Below are positions 9,964-20,093 of a stretch of DNA of 64,000 nucleotides, in pieces. The position numbers and the translations under genes were made by a program. Source of the DNA: Solenopsis invicta (Eukaryota; Arthropoda; Insecta; Hymenoptera; Formicidae); contig NC_052670.1 in NCBI RefSeq assembly GCF_016802725.1, positions 13,226,141 to 13,290,140 on the forward strand, read 5' to 3'. How positions within the stretch are numbered: the first letter of the stretch is position 1; every line of letters begins with the position of its first letter. The notes beneath the pieces are model-generated. The model made no database searches, had not been told where the DNA came from, and was given only the letters and a program-made list of their open reading frames with translations.

Positions 9964-12020
9964 TGTTACATGTGAAATTATAAATCAAATAAATAAGTAG
10001 TGATGCATATCTATGAAAGAACTATACGTGTTGTTAAGGTCTATTTATACTTTAAATGTTTTTAATTACTAAATGTTAAGTTTCATCAATTTTCATATAT
10101 AATTCTTATCTTTATTATTATAGATATAATTTTTATTATAGATATAAACAGGTATTATTATAATACTGAAATTGCATTATGTGATCCATAATTAGACTCT
10201 GAACTAAATATTAATTAGAATTTCAGTGTTTACATTACAATACAAACGCAAATTATTTTTATTATACTGAGAAAATGTGGTAATTATATATTTAGTTTAG
10301 GAGGTCACTTTCCAATAGTTTTGATCTTAACATAATGGGTTGCCTGAAAAGTTTCCGACCTCAACATGAAGGCAGCACTCATCAACAAAAGTTGGAGAAT
10401 GTGTTTTTGCGAGCTTTAAAAGATACTCATCAAAACTTCAGTCATTTTGGACGCGTAATTGTTGTTTGACAATCGTTTGAGTTAGTCGATGTGAGTGTTT
10501 TTGTGAAAATGGAAAAAATCGAATATCAAGTTGTCATTAAATATTGAACATCGCTCAAATTCACCAAAAGATGCTACACCACCGTCGAATTAACACTTCT
10601 CGCAGCGATGCTCCCATTTTTCAACCCGTTTAATGACAGCTCGATACTCGATTTTTTCCATTTTCACAAAAAACATTCACATCGACTCGCTCAAACGATT
10701 GTCAAACAACAATTGCGCGTCCAAAATGGTTGAAATTCTGGTGAGTATCTTTCAAAGCATGCGCAAACACATTCCCTAATTTTTGTTGACGAGTGTTGCT
10801 TTTTTCATGTTGAGGTCGGAAACTTTTTAGACAACCTTCGTATGTCGTCAAGGTCATGACCCTGAGTATCCTTTAGGAGATTTTAATCGTCGCTTATTGT
10901 TCGCGATTGATCATTAATATTAACCACATTCCTAGTCTAAAATGGCGATCTGGTCAATTGAAACATGGTCAATCGCAACAAAATTCGGATTTTATTAGGA
11001 TTAGGTTATACCGTTCAGGGGGTCGATCACGTAACTTTTTCCTTAAGGTGGAAAGGTGAAAAGTGAAATTTCTAACCATTAGCTTTAATGGCTAGAAATT
11101 TTACTTTTTACCTTTCCACCTCAGGGAAAAAGTTACGTGATCGACCCTCAGATGTACTTTTTATTCTCCCATAGTGAGAGCAGAGACCCTCCATGACTAC
11201 AATACTTCACAATACAAAATGAGGTTTATCCCCTCTCTGCTTACGGAGCAAAATAAAATTTATAATTATTCTGTTCTATAATACAGGGGTTTTTCGATTT
11301 TCCACGCGATGCGAGGTCTACCCCATTCTTCTCTGTTTCGTCCTTTTTCCTTTAGCCTCCAGGTAAACCTTGCTTCACTAAGAACTTCACATTTATATTG
11401 TCAACTGTACTTGTTAATAACTTTTTAATGAACAACGAATGACGTCTAAAATCTCCTGAAGTTCTTGATCAAGGTCATCATCTTAACAATATATATCAAG
11501 GTCAAGGTCATTGGAAGGTGTTTCTCTAAACTATATAATTATCCTGCGATCGTAAAAATTAGGATGTATATCATGTACAGTAATTATTTTTTAATTAACA
11601 ACAAACTATATTATATATTATTAATTTTTTGCAGCAATACTTATATGAACTTAATAAAATAATAACAACTTACTTGCGTTATTAGACATTCTCCAACTAC
11701 ACAATATAAGCACATATGTGCGAAAATGTTCACCAAAACTGTTACAAGAAATGATAGTCTTACGAAAGACAAATGACGTCCATCGGTGATAATCTAAATT
11801 ATTAATTACTATAATGAAAAGACTAGAAGAACATTAAATATAAATATATAACTATATGAGCAGTTAATAAATATATTAACAATGTATAAATATATTAGCA
11901 GTGTAATACAAAATTTTAGGTTTATGCATTTGTATGTATTCATTATTAATTATTTGTGCACATATTCAGGTGACATTAAAAATATTCCGTATGTATATAA
12001 TATATATACATATACATATT

Positions 12021-12056
<36 letters not shown>

Positions 12057-15000
12057 CGCACGCACACACATATACAGGTTATTTGGTAATAATCGCATCA
12101 TTTCTTATGGGCAACTGTAAAGGATTAATCTGACAATTAATGTGAAATTAATTACGAAAGATTCTCAAATTAGTGTGTGTCCGTGCAATTTGCTGAGATC
12201 GTTTTGTGGTTATTACTAAGACAGAACGCATACGCACGTTGGTTCACGAATCTTTATTAATTAATTTCTTACTAAATATTAAGAAAACTTTAAAGGACTT
12301 TTTATTCAGTTTACCTTGCTCTATCTGCCCACGAGAGAAAATCGATTATTATCGGACATCCTGTACATTAAATGTAAAATTGTTTTGTAAATAACGTTAT
12401 GAATACTTGTGTGAAACCTATTTAACCAATTTCAAAAATAGTATAAATATAAATAATATTTGATTGTTAAATAACATTATCGAAACTGACAAATTTTTAT
12501 TGTGAGACTATGAAGGAAAAAAATTTGTTTATTAACTTACAGTAACTAGTAAAAATCCATATAGACAAAATAATGTACCAAAGTAGAGGAATAATCCAAG
12601 AAGCATCAAAGTAAATGTACTTTCAATAATTTTAACACATCTATAATAAACATTTTTATTAAAAATTATACTAAACAAGAATTATGTTACAATAATTGTA
12701 TCTATTACTAGTCATGCCTGAAAAATAATAAGTATATTTTTTTTAATTTATTTTAATGTATTTTGGAAGTTTTATAACTTTTCTGGAAGTATATATTTAT
12801 TGGTTGAAGGATTTCCTACAAAAACTAAACAAGTTACATATTTTGTAAAAAGACTGACGACAATACCAAATCATTCTCTATGTAGTAATGTTTCATCGTG
12901 AATAATTCTCTTCCAACAAAAATCATAACGAAAACGAGAAATATATGTATAAATGTAGAAAGATAATAATTATTAAATTTTTTCTAAAACCAAGCAAGTT
13001 CAAAGGCTTTTTATTTTTCTCTTTTAAATAAAAGATACTAATCAAAGCCTAAAACTTTATTATAGTTAGTATATGTCAAGAATTTATTATATTTAAACGA
13101 AGAGAAATATAAAAGAATAATTTTGTTAAAACGTAGTAAGAAAATTTTGTAAATTAATAGTTAAAAATTTACTGCTTTAGATTTTAATTAATATCTTTTT
13201 CTTCACCTTTATCATCATTAGTATTAATAAAAGATGAATGTAAAACATTACGAAATAAATAGGTAATGAATATTAAATAATATAAAATTCTCTCAAGAAT
13301 CAAACAAATCTAGAGATTGTTATCTTTTTCCTCTTTTAAAAAGCTCCTCAAAATATTAATTAATGCTTTCCACTTCTTCTTATACTTATTATTTGTTTGG
13401 AGAAAAATTATTGTATTTGTAGTGTTTGAAGATTTTGTACTATTTTTTTATTTCTTGAAAATTTAACTTTTTTAATTTGTTTGATTTTAGTAGAAAAATT
13501 CTTCAATTATATTGCATAACTTTACTCGATTACTTATTTGCCATTACATGAAATAATTGACATAATTATATAAAATAGTGGATGTTCATCGAAATAATGA
13601 ATGCGTATTATGTACAAAACCTGATAAGGCGTACATGATCCATTATAACATCCGCTAAGACATGATTAAAATTTGGATTTTTTTCAGAATTCATCGTTAA
13701 CCGGCCCTTAAGGGTCTCCAGTTGGCCGCAGACATGAAAAATCAACAATCCAAAGAAGCTGTCAATCGCCGTATAACCCATGGCAGATACCATAAGAGTA
13801 ACGCCTTGTGCGACAAACGTGAGCTCGAAGTACGGACTCGCATCTGTGTCGTAGAAGTAATATGTCTGTAGGGGCAACGGTTTGCCCGGATCGGTCACAT
13901 TCGTGATATATCGCATGGTAATCCCAAAACACGGAAGGATAAATAATAAAATAAATGATGCAAACATTATGACGAATCCGCAAATTATGATCATACGAGG
14001 GATCCGCGCACATCTTATCATGATCTTCCGTTCTTTGATGGACTTCTGTCTCAGCCAATCTTTAGCGATCATGTACAAGAGCGGTGCGAGCGCTTAAAAA
14101 ATAGATTATTACGAACAAAGTAAGAAAGTGATTAATTATAATAAGTATTACACCATGACATTTTTAAAGACATAAAAGTTAATAGTTTTAAAACAAACAT
14201 AATTTCCAAGGAGAAATAATAAATTGGATAGACGTCGATTAAACATTGATGGCATCTGTAATGTCTATTATTTGTTATATTTCTCCCTGGATTTAAAAAA
14301 TTGTAAGTTAATAGAAAATATTGTTAAATGTATATTATAATGCATTGCTTTATAAACAATATATAAAAAATTATAATTGAGTAAAAATTATTACATTAAA
14401 GCATGTAGTTTAAAGTTAATTAAAGCTTTTCAAGTAACTTTTTATATACTCGTAAACTTTGCAATAAATTTGCTCTGAATAATTTATTAATATAAATAAT
14501 TACACAACTTGCTGTTGCTTACTTTTTAATAATACTACATTATTTTTAAAGATTTATTATAACAGTATTATCATAGCAATAATTTATATTATTTTTAAGG
14601 GACAACTACTTTTCCATGCCAAATTTATGATATAAGGAAGATTTATTCACCAGCTTTTTTGCTCCACATGATGATAAGCTTCATTATCATCGACACCATA
14701 GGTAAAGTGAATTGTAAATTGTCCGCCACCGACATCAAATCGCCCCAAACTCTTATCAAAGAGTGTATGCAAGGAATCACACAAACAAAGGCTACCATAA
14801 TTATCAGCAAAAATACTCGTATGTTAGCCGTTAATTTTTCTCGCGTTGTTTCCTTCATTTTTGGCCAAAGACCGATAAATTCCAAGCTATAGCGATTCAA
14901 TTCTATTGCCCATTCAAAATCTAGCTACCAAAATGTTAAGTTATTAATTGGATCGTTTCAAAATTATTTTTATAATTTCAAAAGAACATAACTATTTTAA

Positions 15001-16979
15001 ATAGTATATCTTAATTAGAAAAATATTTTAAAATTAATATTTTTTACTATATATTAATATTTTTTACTATATATTTATTACTATATATATGTATATGTAT
15101 ATACAATATTATTTAAATTATACCGCTAATTATATCACTTTTACTTTTAATATTTCAATTTCACCTGCTTTATTTTTTTTATGTAAACACATAATATACA
15201 TATTAATATATAGCAAAATAATATACCTTTTATCATAATTTAATAAACAAAATTATTACATTATATATTAGGTGTTACACCTAGTTAATTTTGAGGATTT
15301 TTTTGGTTTAAAAATGCATTTATTAAAAATAATGTTCCATTATATTACAATCCTAATATTTTCTTTCACTTGGTACAATCTGTATTCCCATCTTCTTGGT
15401 AATAAGTGGATTTCATAATAAAAAGATATGTTTTTTAAAGCAATCCATACATTGATCCATTTTTTTTTATTTTCTCAAGATTTTAAAAGTGTGTATCTTC
15501 AAAATCATGCTGCATCGATCGAAACAAGTAACAAGTAATCTGATGAAACAATGTCTGGGAGAATATACGAGGTGAGATAAGACCATCTAAGATCCAGTAA
15601 TTTTTTTTTATGCACAGTTAGAAAATTCAATATAAAAATTACATTATTTTTACATTATTATTTGTGTTATTTTAACACTAAGAAATTTTGAATATCAATT
15701 TAACACAAAATATTCAAATAATATGTTTACATTATAAATTAATATTTGAATATGTTAAAACTTCAACACGAATAACAAGGATCAGTTTTAACAAGGATTA
15801 GTTTTAATATGAATATAAAATGTTTTCTATTGTGTGGCATGTGGTTTAGCATTGTCGTGCAAAAAACAAATCACCCAGTCTTTTGTTTAGTATTTACGAT
15901 CGTTTATTGTCCAATATTGATGTAATTTGTTTACGAACTGTTAATTGTTATGAATAGCGATCAGCTGAAACGGGTTTATTTGTTCGTAGCAGCTCATAGT
16001 CTACAACATCTTCATAATCCCAAATAAATAAATGAAATGAGGTCATAAGACTTCTATCTTTTAACACATTACACATTGGTAAAAGTAATTTCTTAAAGAC
16101 GTCTCTTAAATATCTTAAAGATATCTTATGATTAAAATTTTATGTTGTCAAGGTTGTTTCCATGAATATTGCGTTTTATCATTGATATTGATGATCACCT
16201 TGGATCTACAATTTTTTTTCATTTAAGATTATTATAATAGATTTACTTTTCATTTCCAGTCACAACTTGATACAAAAATTGCTTCTTATTATGTCTTGAA
16301 AGCAGCGAAACGCAAGTGTTTTAACAATTTTGGACGGTTAACTCTGACTATTTGTACGACACCAATTTTTCTCCCTTTTGGATCTTTTCCATGGCTTTTA
16401 AACGCTTGGAAACAGCATTTAGTTATCCAATAAACTTGCTAGTTTTCTTTTAGTTGGGTTTTGAATCAAAATTGCCTACAATTTTTCAGCTTCAAACTTT
16501 TTCAGCTGTCCTGGGTGTTCCTTGTATTCCAAATCAAAATCATCACTTTTGAATCGTCTAAATCAGTATTCGCATGTTTTAATGAATGGAAGAATCGGAA
16601 TAAGTTTCAATGATGGTTTGGTGAAACAATTTGAAGCTTCAACAACCGTTTTCTTTTGATAAAAAAAAAAGTAATAAGTGTTGAAAATGTTTATCAATGT
16701 TTATCAATGCTGATCCATTTTTACGCATTATAAACAATAAGTTTTTATAACAATAATTTTATAACTGTTAAGTTATGTGCAGAAATGTTAAAGCATACAA
16801 CAAAAGTCATCAAACAACTATTTACTATTATTCATCACTAACGTTATCTGAATGTCAGGCCTCAAAATTAAATGTAACACCTAATAAATCGTAAAATTTG
16901 TAAGATCATCAAGCAAACGTTTCCAGGTGAGAATTAGAAACAATAATGAACCTGCGTCTCCCGAATGTCTAGTATCCAT
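9256..16979 (-). CDS. Odorant receptor gene OR-B, complete, seven exons, 399 aa
   Basis: Complete insect odorant receptor (7tm_6 family), predicted to be an odour-gated channel subunit partnering Orco in olfactory neurons. Exons on the minus strand: 16952-16979, 14651-14920, 13621-14092, 12541-12640, 11674-11793, 9457-9612, 9256-9309. All introns are GT-AG, all phases match, and the lengths total 1,200 nt, giving 399 aa plus TAA, the usual family size. Landmarks: WAIELNRYSLEFIGLWPK (residues about 13-30), MYMIAKDWL (about 105-113), PLPLQTYYFYDTDASPYFEL in the loop, DHVRLIR at the exon 3/4 joint, YFGTLFCLYG, VGECLITQ, and the C-terminal run EGVYQAACEYRWY, KPLYVTVGKIFPLTM and LLKTSGGYISVLLARRE. 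Several hydrophobic segments are consistent with seven helices. No disabling change is seen, so it is probably functional. It is a tandem relative of OR-A. Only exon 1 is uncertain. Confidence 0.9.
9457..9612 (-). CDS. OR-B exon 6
   Basis: 52 codons, phase 0 at both ends, acceptor AG at 9613-9614 and donor GTAAGT. Encodes CEGVYQAACEYRWYKLEPKQ and a final segment KPLYVTVGKIFPLTMNAFCS, typical of the sixth and seventh helices of the family. Confidence 0.92.
9931..9959. repeat. (TA)n microsatellite
   Basis: Uninterrupted TA dinucleotides, about 14 units, in OR-B intron 5. Confidence 0.95.
10338..10836. mobile_element. Palindromic mariner-derived element
   Basis: Terminal inverted repeats GGTTGCCTGAAAAGTTTCCGACCTCAACATGAA-like on the left and the complement at 10800-10836 (mariner-type ends). 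Each arm carries the start of a mariner transposase frame: on the plus strand ATGGAAAAAATCGAATATCA (MEKIEYQVVIKY then stop), and on the minus strand the same start reading MEKIEYRAVIKR. The two 5' ends face each other, so about 200 bp at each end are reverse complements. It cannot encode a transposase. It lies in OR-B intron 5. Confidence 0.8.
11015..11154. mobile_element. Foldback MITE, 140 bp
   Basis: Near-perfect hairpin: GGTCGATCACGTAACTTTTT, GGTGGAAAGGTGAAAAGTGA and ATTTCTAACCATTA on the left, each in complement on the right. The loop is only about 6 nt. Lies in OR-B intron 5. Confidence 0.85.
11674..11793 (-). CDS. OR-B exon 5
   Basis: 40 codons, phase 0 at both ends, acceptor TTTAG and donor GTAAGT. 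Encodes IITDGRHLSFVRLSF, then a helix LVTVLVNIFAHMCLYCVVGE and CLITQ. The pattern matches the matching exon of hymenopteran receptors. Confidence 0.9.
12026..12053. repeat. (CA)n microsatellite
   Basis: About 14 CA units in OR-B intron 4, preceded by a TA/TATACA-rich stretch. Confidence 0.95.
12072..12364. mobile_element. MITE family M2, copy 1
   Basis: Left end TACAGGTTATTTGGTAATAATCGCATC; right end in complement CAGGATGTCCGATAATAATCGATT. Internal TTTATTAATTAATTTC followed by a TTTTTATTCAGTTTACCTTG stretch is shared with copies at 22251-22608 and 48708-49144. Non-coding; lies in OR-B intron 4. Confidence 0.65.
12541..12640 (-). CDS. OR-B exon 4
   Basis: Begins with the single base that completes the Arg codon begun in exon 3, then 33 codons: CVKIIESTFTLMLLGLF, LYFGTLFCLYGFLLVT. 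Acceptor AG at 12641-12642, donor GTAAGT. Confidence 0.92.
12641..13620 (-). other. OR-B intron 3
   Basis: AT-rich intron of about 980 bp. No element or exon was recognised in it. Confidence 0.75.
13621..14092 (-). CDS. OR-B exon 3
   Basis: The largest exon, 472 nt. It opens with two bases completing an Ala codon, then LAPLLYMIAKDWLRQKSIKE, a helix (MIIICGFVIMFASFILLFIL), the extracellular loop with LPLQTYYFYDTDASPYFEL, a second helix, CGQLETLKGRL and DHVRLIR. Acceptor AAG at 14093-14095, donor ATCAG-GTTTTG. Confidence 0.93.
14203..14291. mobile_element. Small foldback MITE
   Basis: CCAAGGAGAAATAATAAATT on the left pairs with TTTGTTATATTTCTCCCTGG on the right. About 85-90 bp, in OR-B intron 2. 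Confidence 0.5.
14651..14920 (-). CDS. OR-B exon 2
   Basis: Acceptor TAG at 14921-14923, donor GTGAAT. Encodes DFEWAIELNRYSLEFIGLWP, KMKETTREKL, a helix (VFLLIIMVAFVCVIPCIHSL) and NLQFTLPMVSMIMKLIIMWS. The AG-ATTTT start and phase are as in OR-A exon 2. Confidence 0.93.
15268..16884 (-). mobile_element. Decayed mariner transposon with transposase pseudogene (in OR-B intron 1)
   Basis: Element of 1,617 bp with ends TTAGGTGTTAC and GTAACACCTAA flanked by TA on both sides, the Tc1/mariner target. The inverted repeat continues for about 30 bp (through AATTTTGAGG). On the minus strand a broken transposase can be followed: KEHPGQLKKFEAEKL, then SKIVKTLAF, VDYELLRTNKPVSADRYS and LGDLFFARQC before the catalytic region end. 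These correspond to conserved mariner stretches, but several stop codons and frameshifts intervene. It is longer than a typical 1.3 kb mariner, so it may contain insertions. It cannot make an active enzyme. Confidence 0.82.
16952..16979 (-). CDS. OR-B exon 1
   Basis: ATG GAT ACT AGA CAT TCG GGA GAC GCA G then a GT donor, giving MDTRHSGDA. Its one-base overhang plus AT of exon 2 makes the Asp codon of DFEWAIELNR. The short N-terminus is usual for the family and the total length becomes a multiple of three with a 399 aa product. The donor (GTTCAT) is weak, so another start exon cannot be excluded. Confidence 0.55.
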
Positions 16980-18865
16980 AACGAAGGTCGGCAACGTACT
17001 ATTTTCCCCTTCATAAAAAAAAATATTTTTATCCCCACCAACCAGCTATCATCTTGCATACTCGTGACATGATGTATTCACGTATTAAACATAGGGTCTA
17101 TAGAATAATCGATGTATCATAAATATTACACATTTCGATAAGTGCAATGCTATTTATGATTAATACGTAAGAGTATCCCTCGATATTCAGTGAAGAAAAG
17201 TTGATCCCAGAAGACAATGGCTCGAAGTTTTTGCATACTCGACGAAAGAAAAGGGAACGACGGCAGCTGAGAAAAAAATGAAAATAATATTGCGTTCATG
17301 GATTGATATATTATTAATGTATTCTTGTAGAAACTTTCTTTTTATCGCAATGTAACAAGTCTTAAAGAGGTTCATTTGTGGACAACATGTGGGTACGCGA
17401 AAGATCTCTCTCTTCACTAAGAAACGAAAAAATACAATATATATCAATTTTACTAATAATAAAAAATAAAAATTTTATAACAATCAAAATGCCTAATAAT
17501 CGGTTTTGTATAACTAGATCTTAGTGCTAATATTTATTGTGTGATTTTATATACCTTTTCAAATTCACGAAACTGCGCGCTGAAATTAATTTTCGATCTT
17601 AAAATACAGTTCTAATTGTAAGTTGAACAAAAATTAGTAATATCAAAATTTTTATAATTATTCATCAAAACCAAAAGTTCTACATTTTCAGACCTAGAAG
17701 ATGAAAAATTATTCATAAAGAATGTAAGTACCTTTCTTTAGTATACTCTTCTTACAAAACATTTATAGAAAACAATTTCTTTACATTTTTATCTTCTATT
17801 AAAAATAATTAAAACTTTATTTTTATTTATATAATATATGTATTATGCGATTTATTTTAAAGAAAATTTTTAACAATATAATGAAAATAACTTTGATCAC
17901 GTTATTTAAAGTCAAAAGTCATCTGAACATGTGCTTAATTAATTGAGAATTAAACCGTAAAGTCGATCAAATAGCCCACAGTTATAACCATATCGAGACT
18001 TTAATGGTATAGGTCAATTGCCCGAGGTCATCTGTTAATTTCGCGTTTCATACTTTTCTTTGCAGTTATCTATAAAAAAAAGAACTTCTTACATATTTTC
18101 GCTATATACATTTGTTTCTACAAGTTATCCGACAGTTTGATACATTTTGCAAACATAAAATAAAGGCAAAATAATATGGAACATATAAAAACATATTTTT
18201 TTAAAGAAAACGTTGCTTCAAGTGGTAACGATTGCAACTAGTTGCAATTGTTGCAAAACATGCTATAATAAATAAACTGTGTACAGCACAGCTTTCTTTT
18301 ATATAAATATTCATTCTTATTGCTTCTGAACTATCACAACATTGTCTTACTCGTGTTTCTAAAAGCTGAAAGTAAACTATTCTATCTAAAAAAACAAATA
18401 ACAATTCGAAAATGGCTACAACGAGCTTCTGAGAGCGTGATCTGATTTTAGTTTATTTATTTATAAACAAATATTTACCGTGAGTAAATATTTTCATTGA
18501 AACTATTCAAACAAATATTTATTAAAATTTAGTAATTTTTTTTTTCAGTGTGGAAAATTGTAACATTGTTACAAAATTATTAAAAAAAATTAGTAAAAAA
18601 GTAATTATAACGACTACCGACGTTATTTATTGTAACTCGTTATATACCTCCATGAAAAAAACAAATGAGCTTTAAAAAAAATTTATTTCCGTTTTTATAA
18701 AATATTATTATTTAAAAACAATAAGAATAACTTTTTTAATGCGTGTTCTTTATTGCTTTACTCATTCCTTATTTTTAATTGTTTAATTAAATCTATTTGT
18801 AATTATTAACACTTTGTTTTGAAAAAGACAGAAACTTGCGTTTTAAGTCCTCTTACTTGAATCGC
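16980..18865. other. Divergent intergenic region between OR-B and PAK
   Basis: AT-rich, no gene recognised. It separates the minus-strand receptor from the plus-strand kinase, so it should hold both promoters. Open frames here (for example 17187-17447 minus) show no family features. Confidence 0.6.
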
Positions 18866-19560
18866 ATCGAGAGATGCGAATTCTCGGCGCGAATTCACCG
18901 AGCTGGAACATCGCGCGTTTGATCGATGGATTTCCGCGCGATCGCTCCTTTTTCACGATCGCGATCTCTCGCGATCACTTTCTCTCGCATTCTATCCCGC
19001 TCCCGCTTCCGGCGCGTCACCGATCGGCCATCGTTTTCGCGCTCGCTCGCGCAGGTGCCGCGTTTACCTTGCGCGCGCGCGCGCGCGCGCGTGCGCCGCG
19101 ACGCATTCACGTTTCAGCAAATTGTCATGAACTAAATGCCACGAAAGATTCCTAAGCACGCCGCGCGGGGCGCCGGTGCTGCGAGTGCGACCTGTCGAGG
19201 CGGATGAATGGCGTATTTATGTGTTTTAACGCGCGACATCGCCTATGTTCCGGCACCATCGCGGCACGCGTCCACACCACGAGCTGCCCCTGAGCTGTCC
19301 GAAGAGCACGTCCTCGCGCGTTTCGTTAATTTCGATCCGGCTGGTCCCGGTGGAGCCGCGTCGCAGACGTATCGTCACTGGGTAGGCGTTGCTGTCACTC
19401 TGCTTTCCTCACCCCGCGCTGTTTTCACCAATTTTCATGCAACACTCGTGCCTCGTACGCCCGATTTCTGCCACGCCAGTTTAAATCGCAAATCTTTGAC
19501 TCGATGGAACACATCTGCGGCGTGCGTGGACGACCGCGGTGGAGAGATTAGGCGTGTACG
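18866..19560 (+). promoter_or_regulatory. CpG-rich promoter / 5' UTR block of the PAK gene
   Basis: An abrupt change from AT-rich DNA to CpG-dense sequence, including many GCGCGA/TCGCGA words and a (GC)n run at about 19071-19091. It ends about 170 bp before the first coding exon, which begins at an acceptor five bases upstream of the ATG. At least one non-coding 5' exon is therefore required. A GGGTAGGC donor-like site at about 19379-19386 is one possible exit. The transcription start cannot be placed. Confidence 0.55.
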
Positions 19561-19592
19561 AATATATATATATATATACACACACACACACC
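19561..19592. repeat. (TA)n(CA)n microsatellite
   Basis: TA repeats passing directly into CA repeats, upstream of the first PAK coding exon. Confidence 0.9.
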
Positions 19593-19725
19593 TCTGACAG
19601 GCAGACCCGCGTGTTCCTGTCGATGATGGGAGAATCATTATGTTGAATGATTTTGTTAGCGAAATTATTCACCCGCACGCCTTATACACATCATTCTAAT
19701 GATCACTGTTTTGAATGCAGGGACA

Positions 19726-20093
19726 ATGTTTACTAAGAAGAAAAAGAAACCGCAAATCTCCACGCCTACCAATTTCGAACATAGGGTGCATACCGGATTT
19801 GACAAACGTGAGGGCAAATTTGTCGGACTGCCGCTGCAATGGGCTTCCATAGTTGGGAACAACCAGATTTTAAAGTCGACCAACAGACCACTGCCCTTGG
19901 TCGATCCAAGCGAGATCACACCTACCGAGATCCTTGACTTAAAGACCATCGTAAGAGGTCACAACGATCCTAGGATAAGTAGACCACTTGCTACCGACAA
20001 GGCTGTGGAGAATGGTCTGCCTAAGACCAGCACAGTTGCCCGTTCCAATTCTCTACGTTCTTCGAGTCCACCACGACTCAGGAGAGATTACAG
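19726..20093 (+). CDS. mbt: PAK coding exon 1 (CRIB domain)
   Basis: The acceptor GCAG lies just before 19721 and the ATG at 19726 is the first Met of the family-typical MFTKKKKK start. An upstream in-frame ATG at about 19699 lies before the acceptor and is not used. Ends TACAG-GTACTG in phase 2. Confidence 0.95.

Noticed and set aside
11882..12133. Frame containing a Thr-His repeat
   Set aside because: It is a translation of the (CA)n microsatellite within an OR-B intron.
13762..14097. Alternate frames on both strands across OR-B exon 3
   Set aside because: They are shadows of the receptor frame, which is supported by family motifs and splice phases.
18874..19597. Several overlapping frames on both strands in the CpG block upstream of PAK
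   Set aside because: Low-stop CpG-rich DNA produces them; their products are Arg/Ala-rich without recognisable domains.
19699..19725. ATG upstream of the chosen PAK start
   Set aside because: It precedes the GCAG acceptor at 19717-19720 and is probably intronic; the family start is MFTKKKKK.
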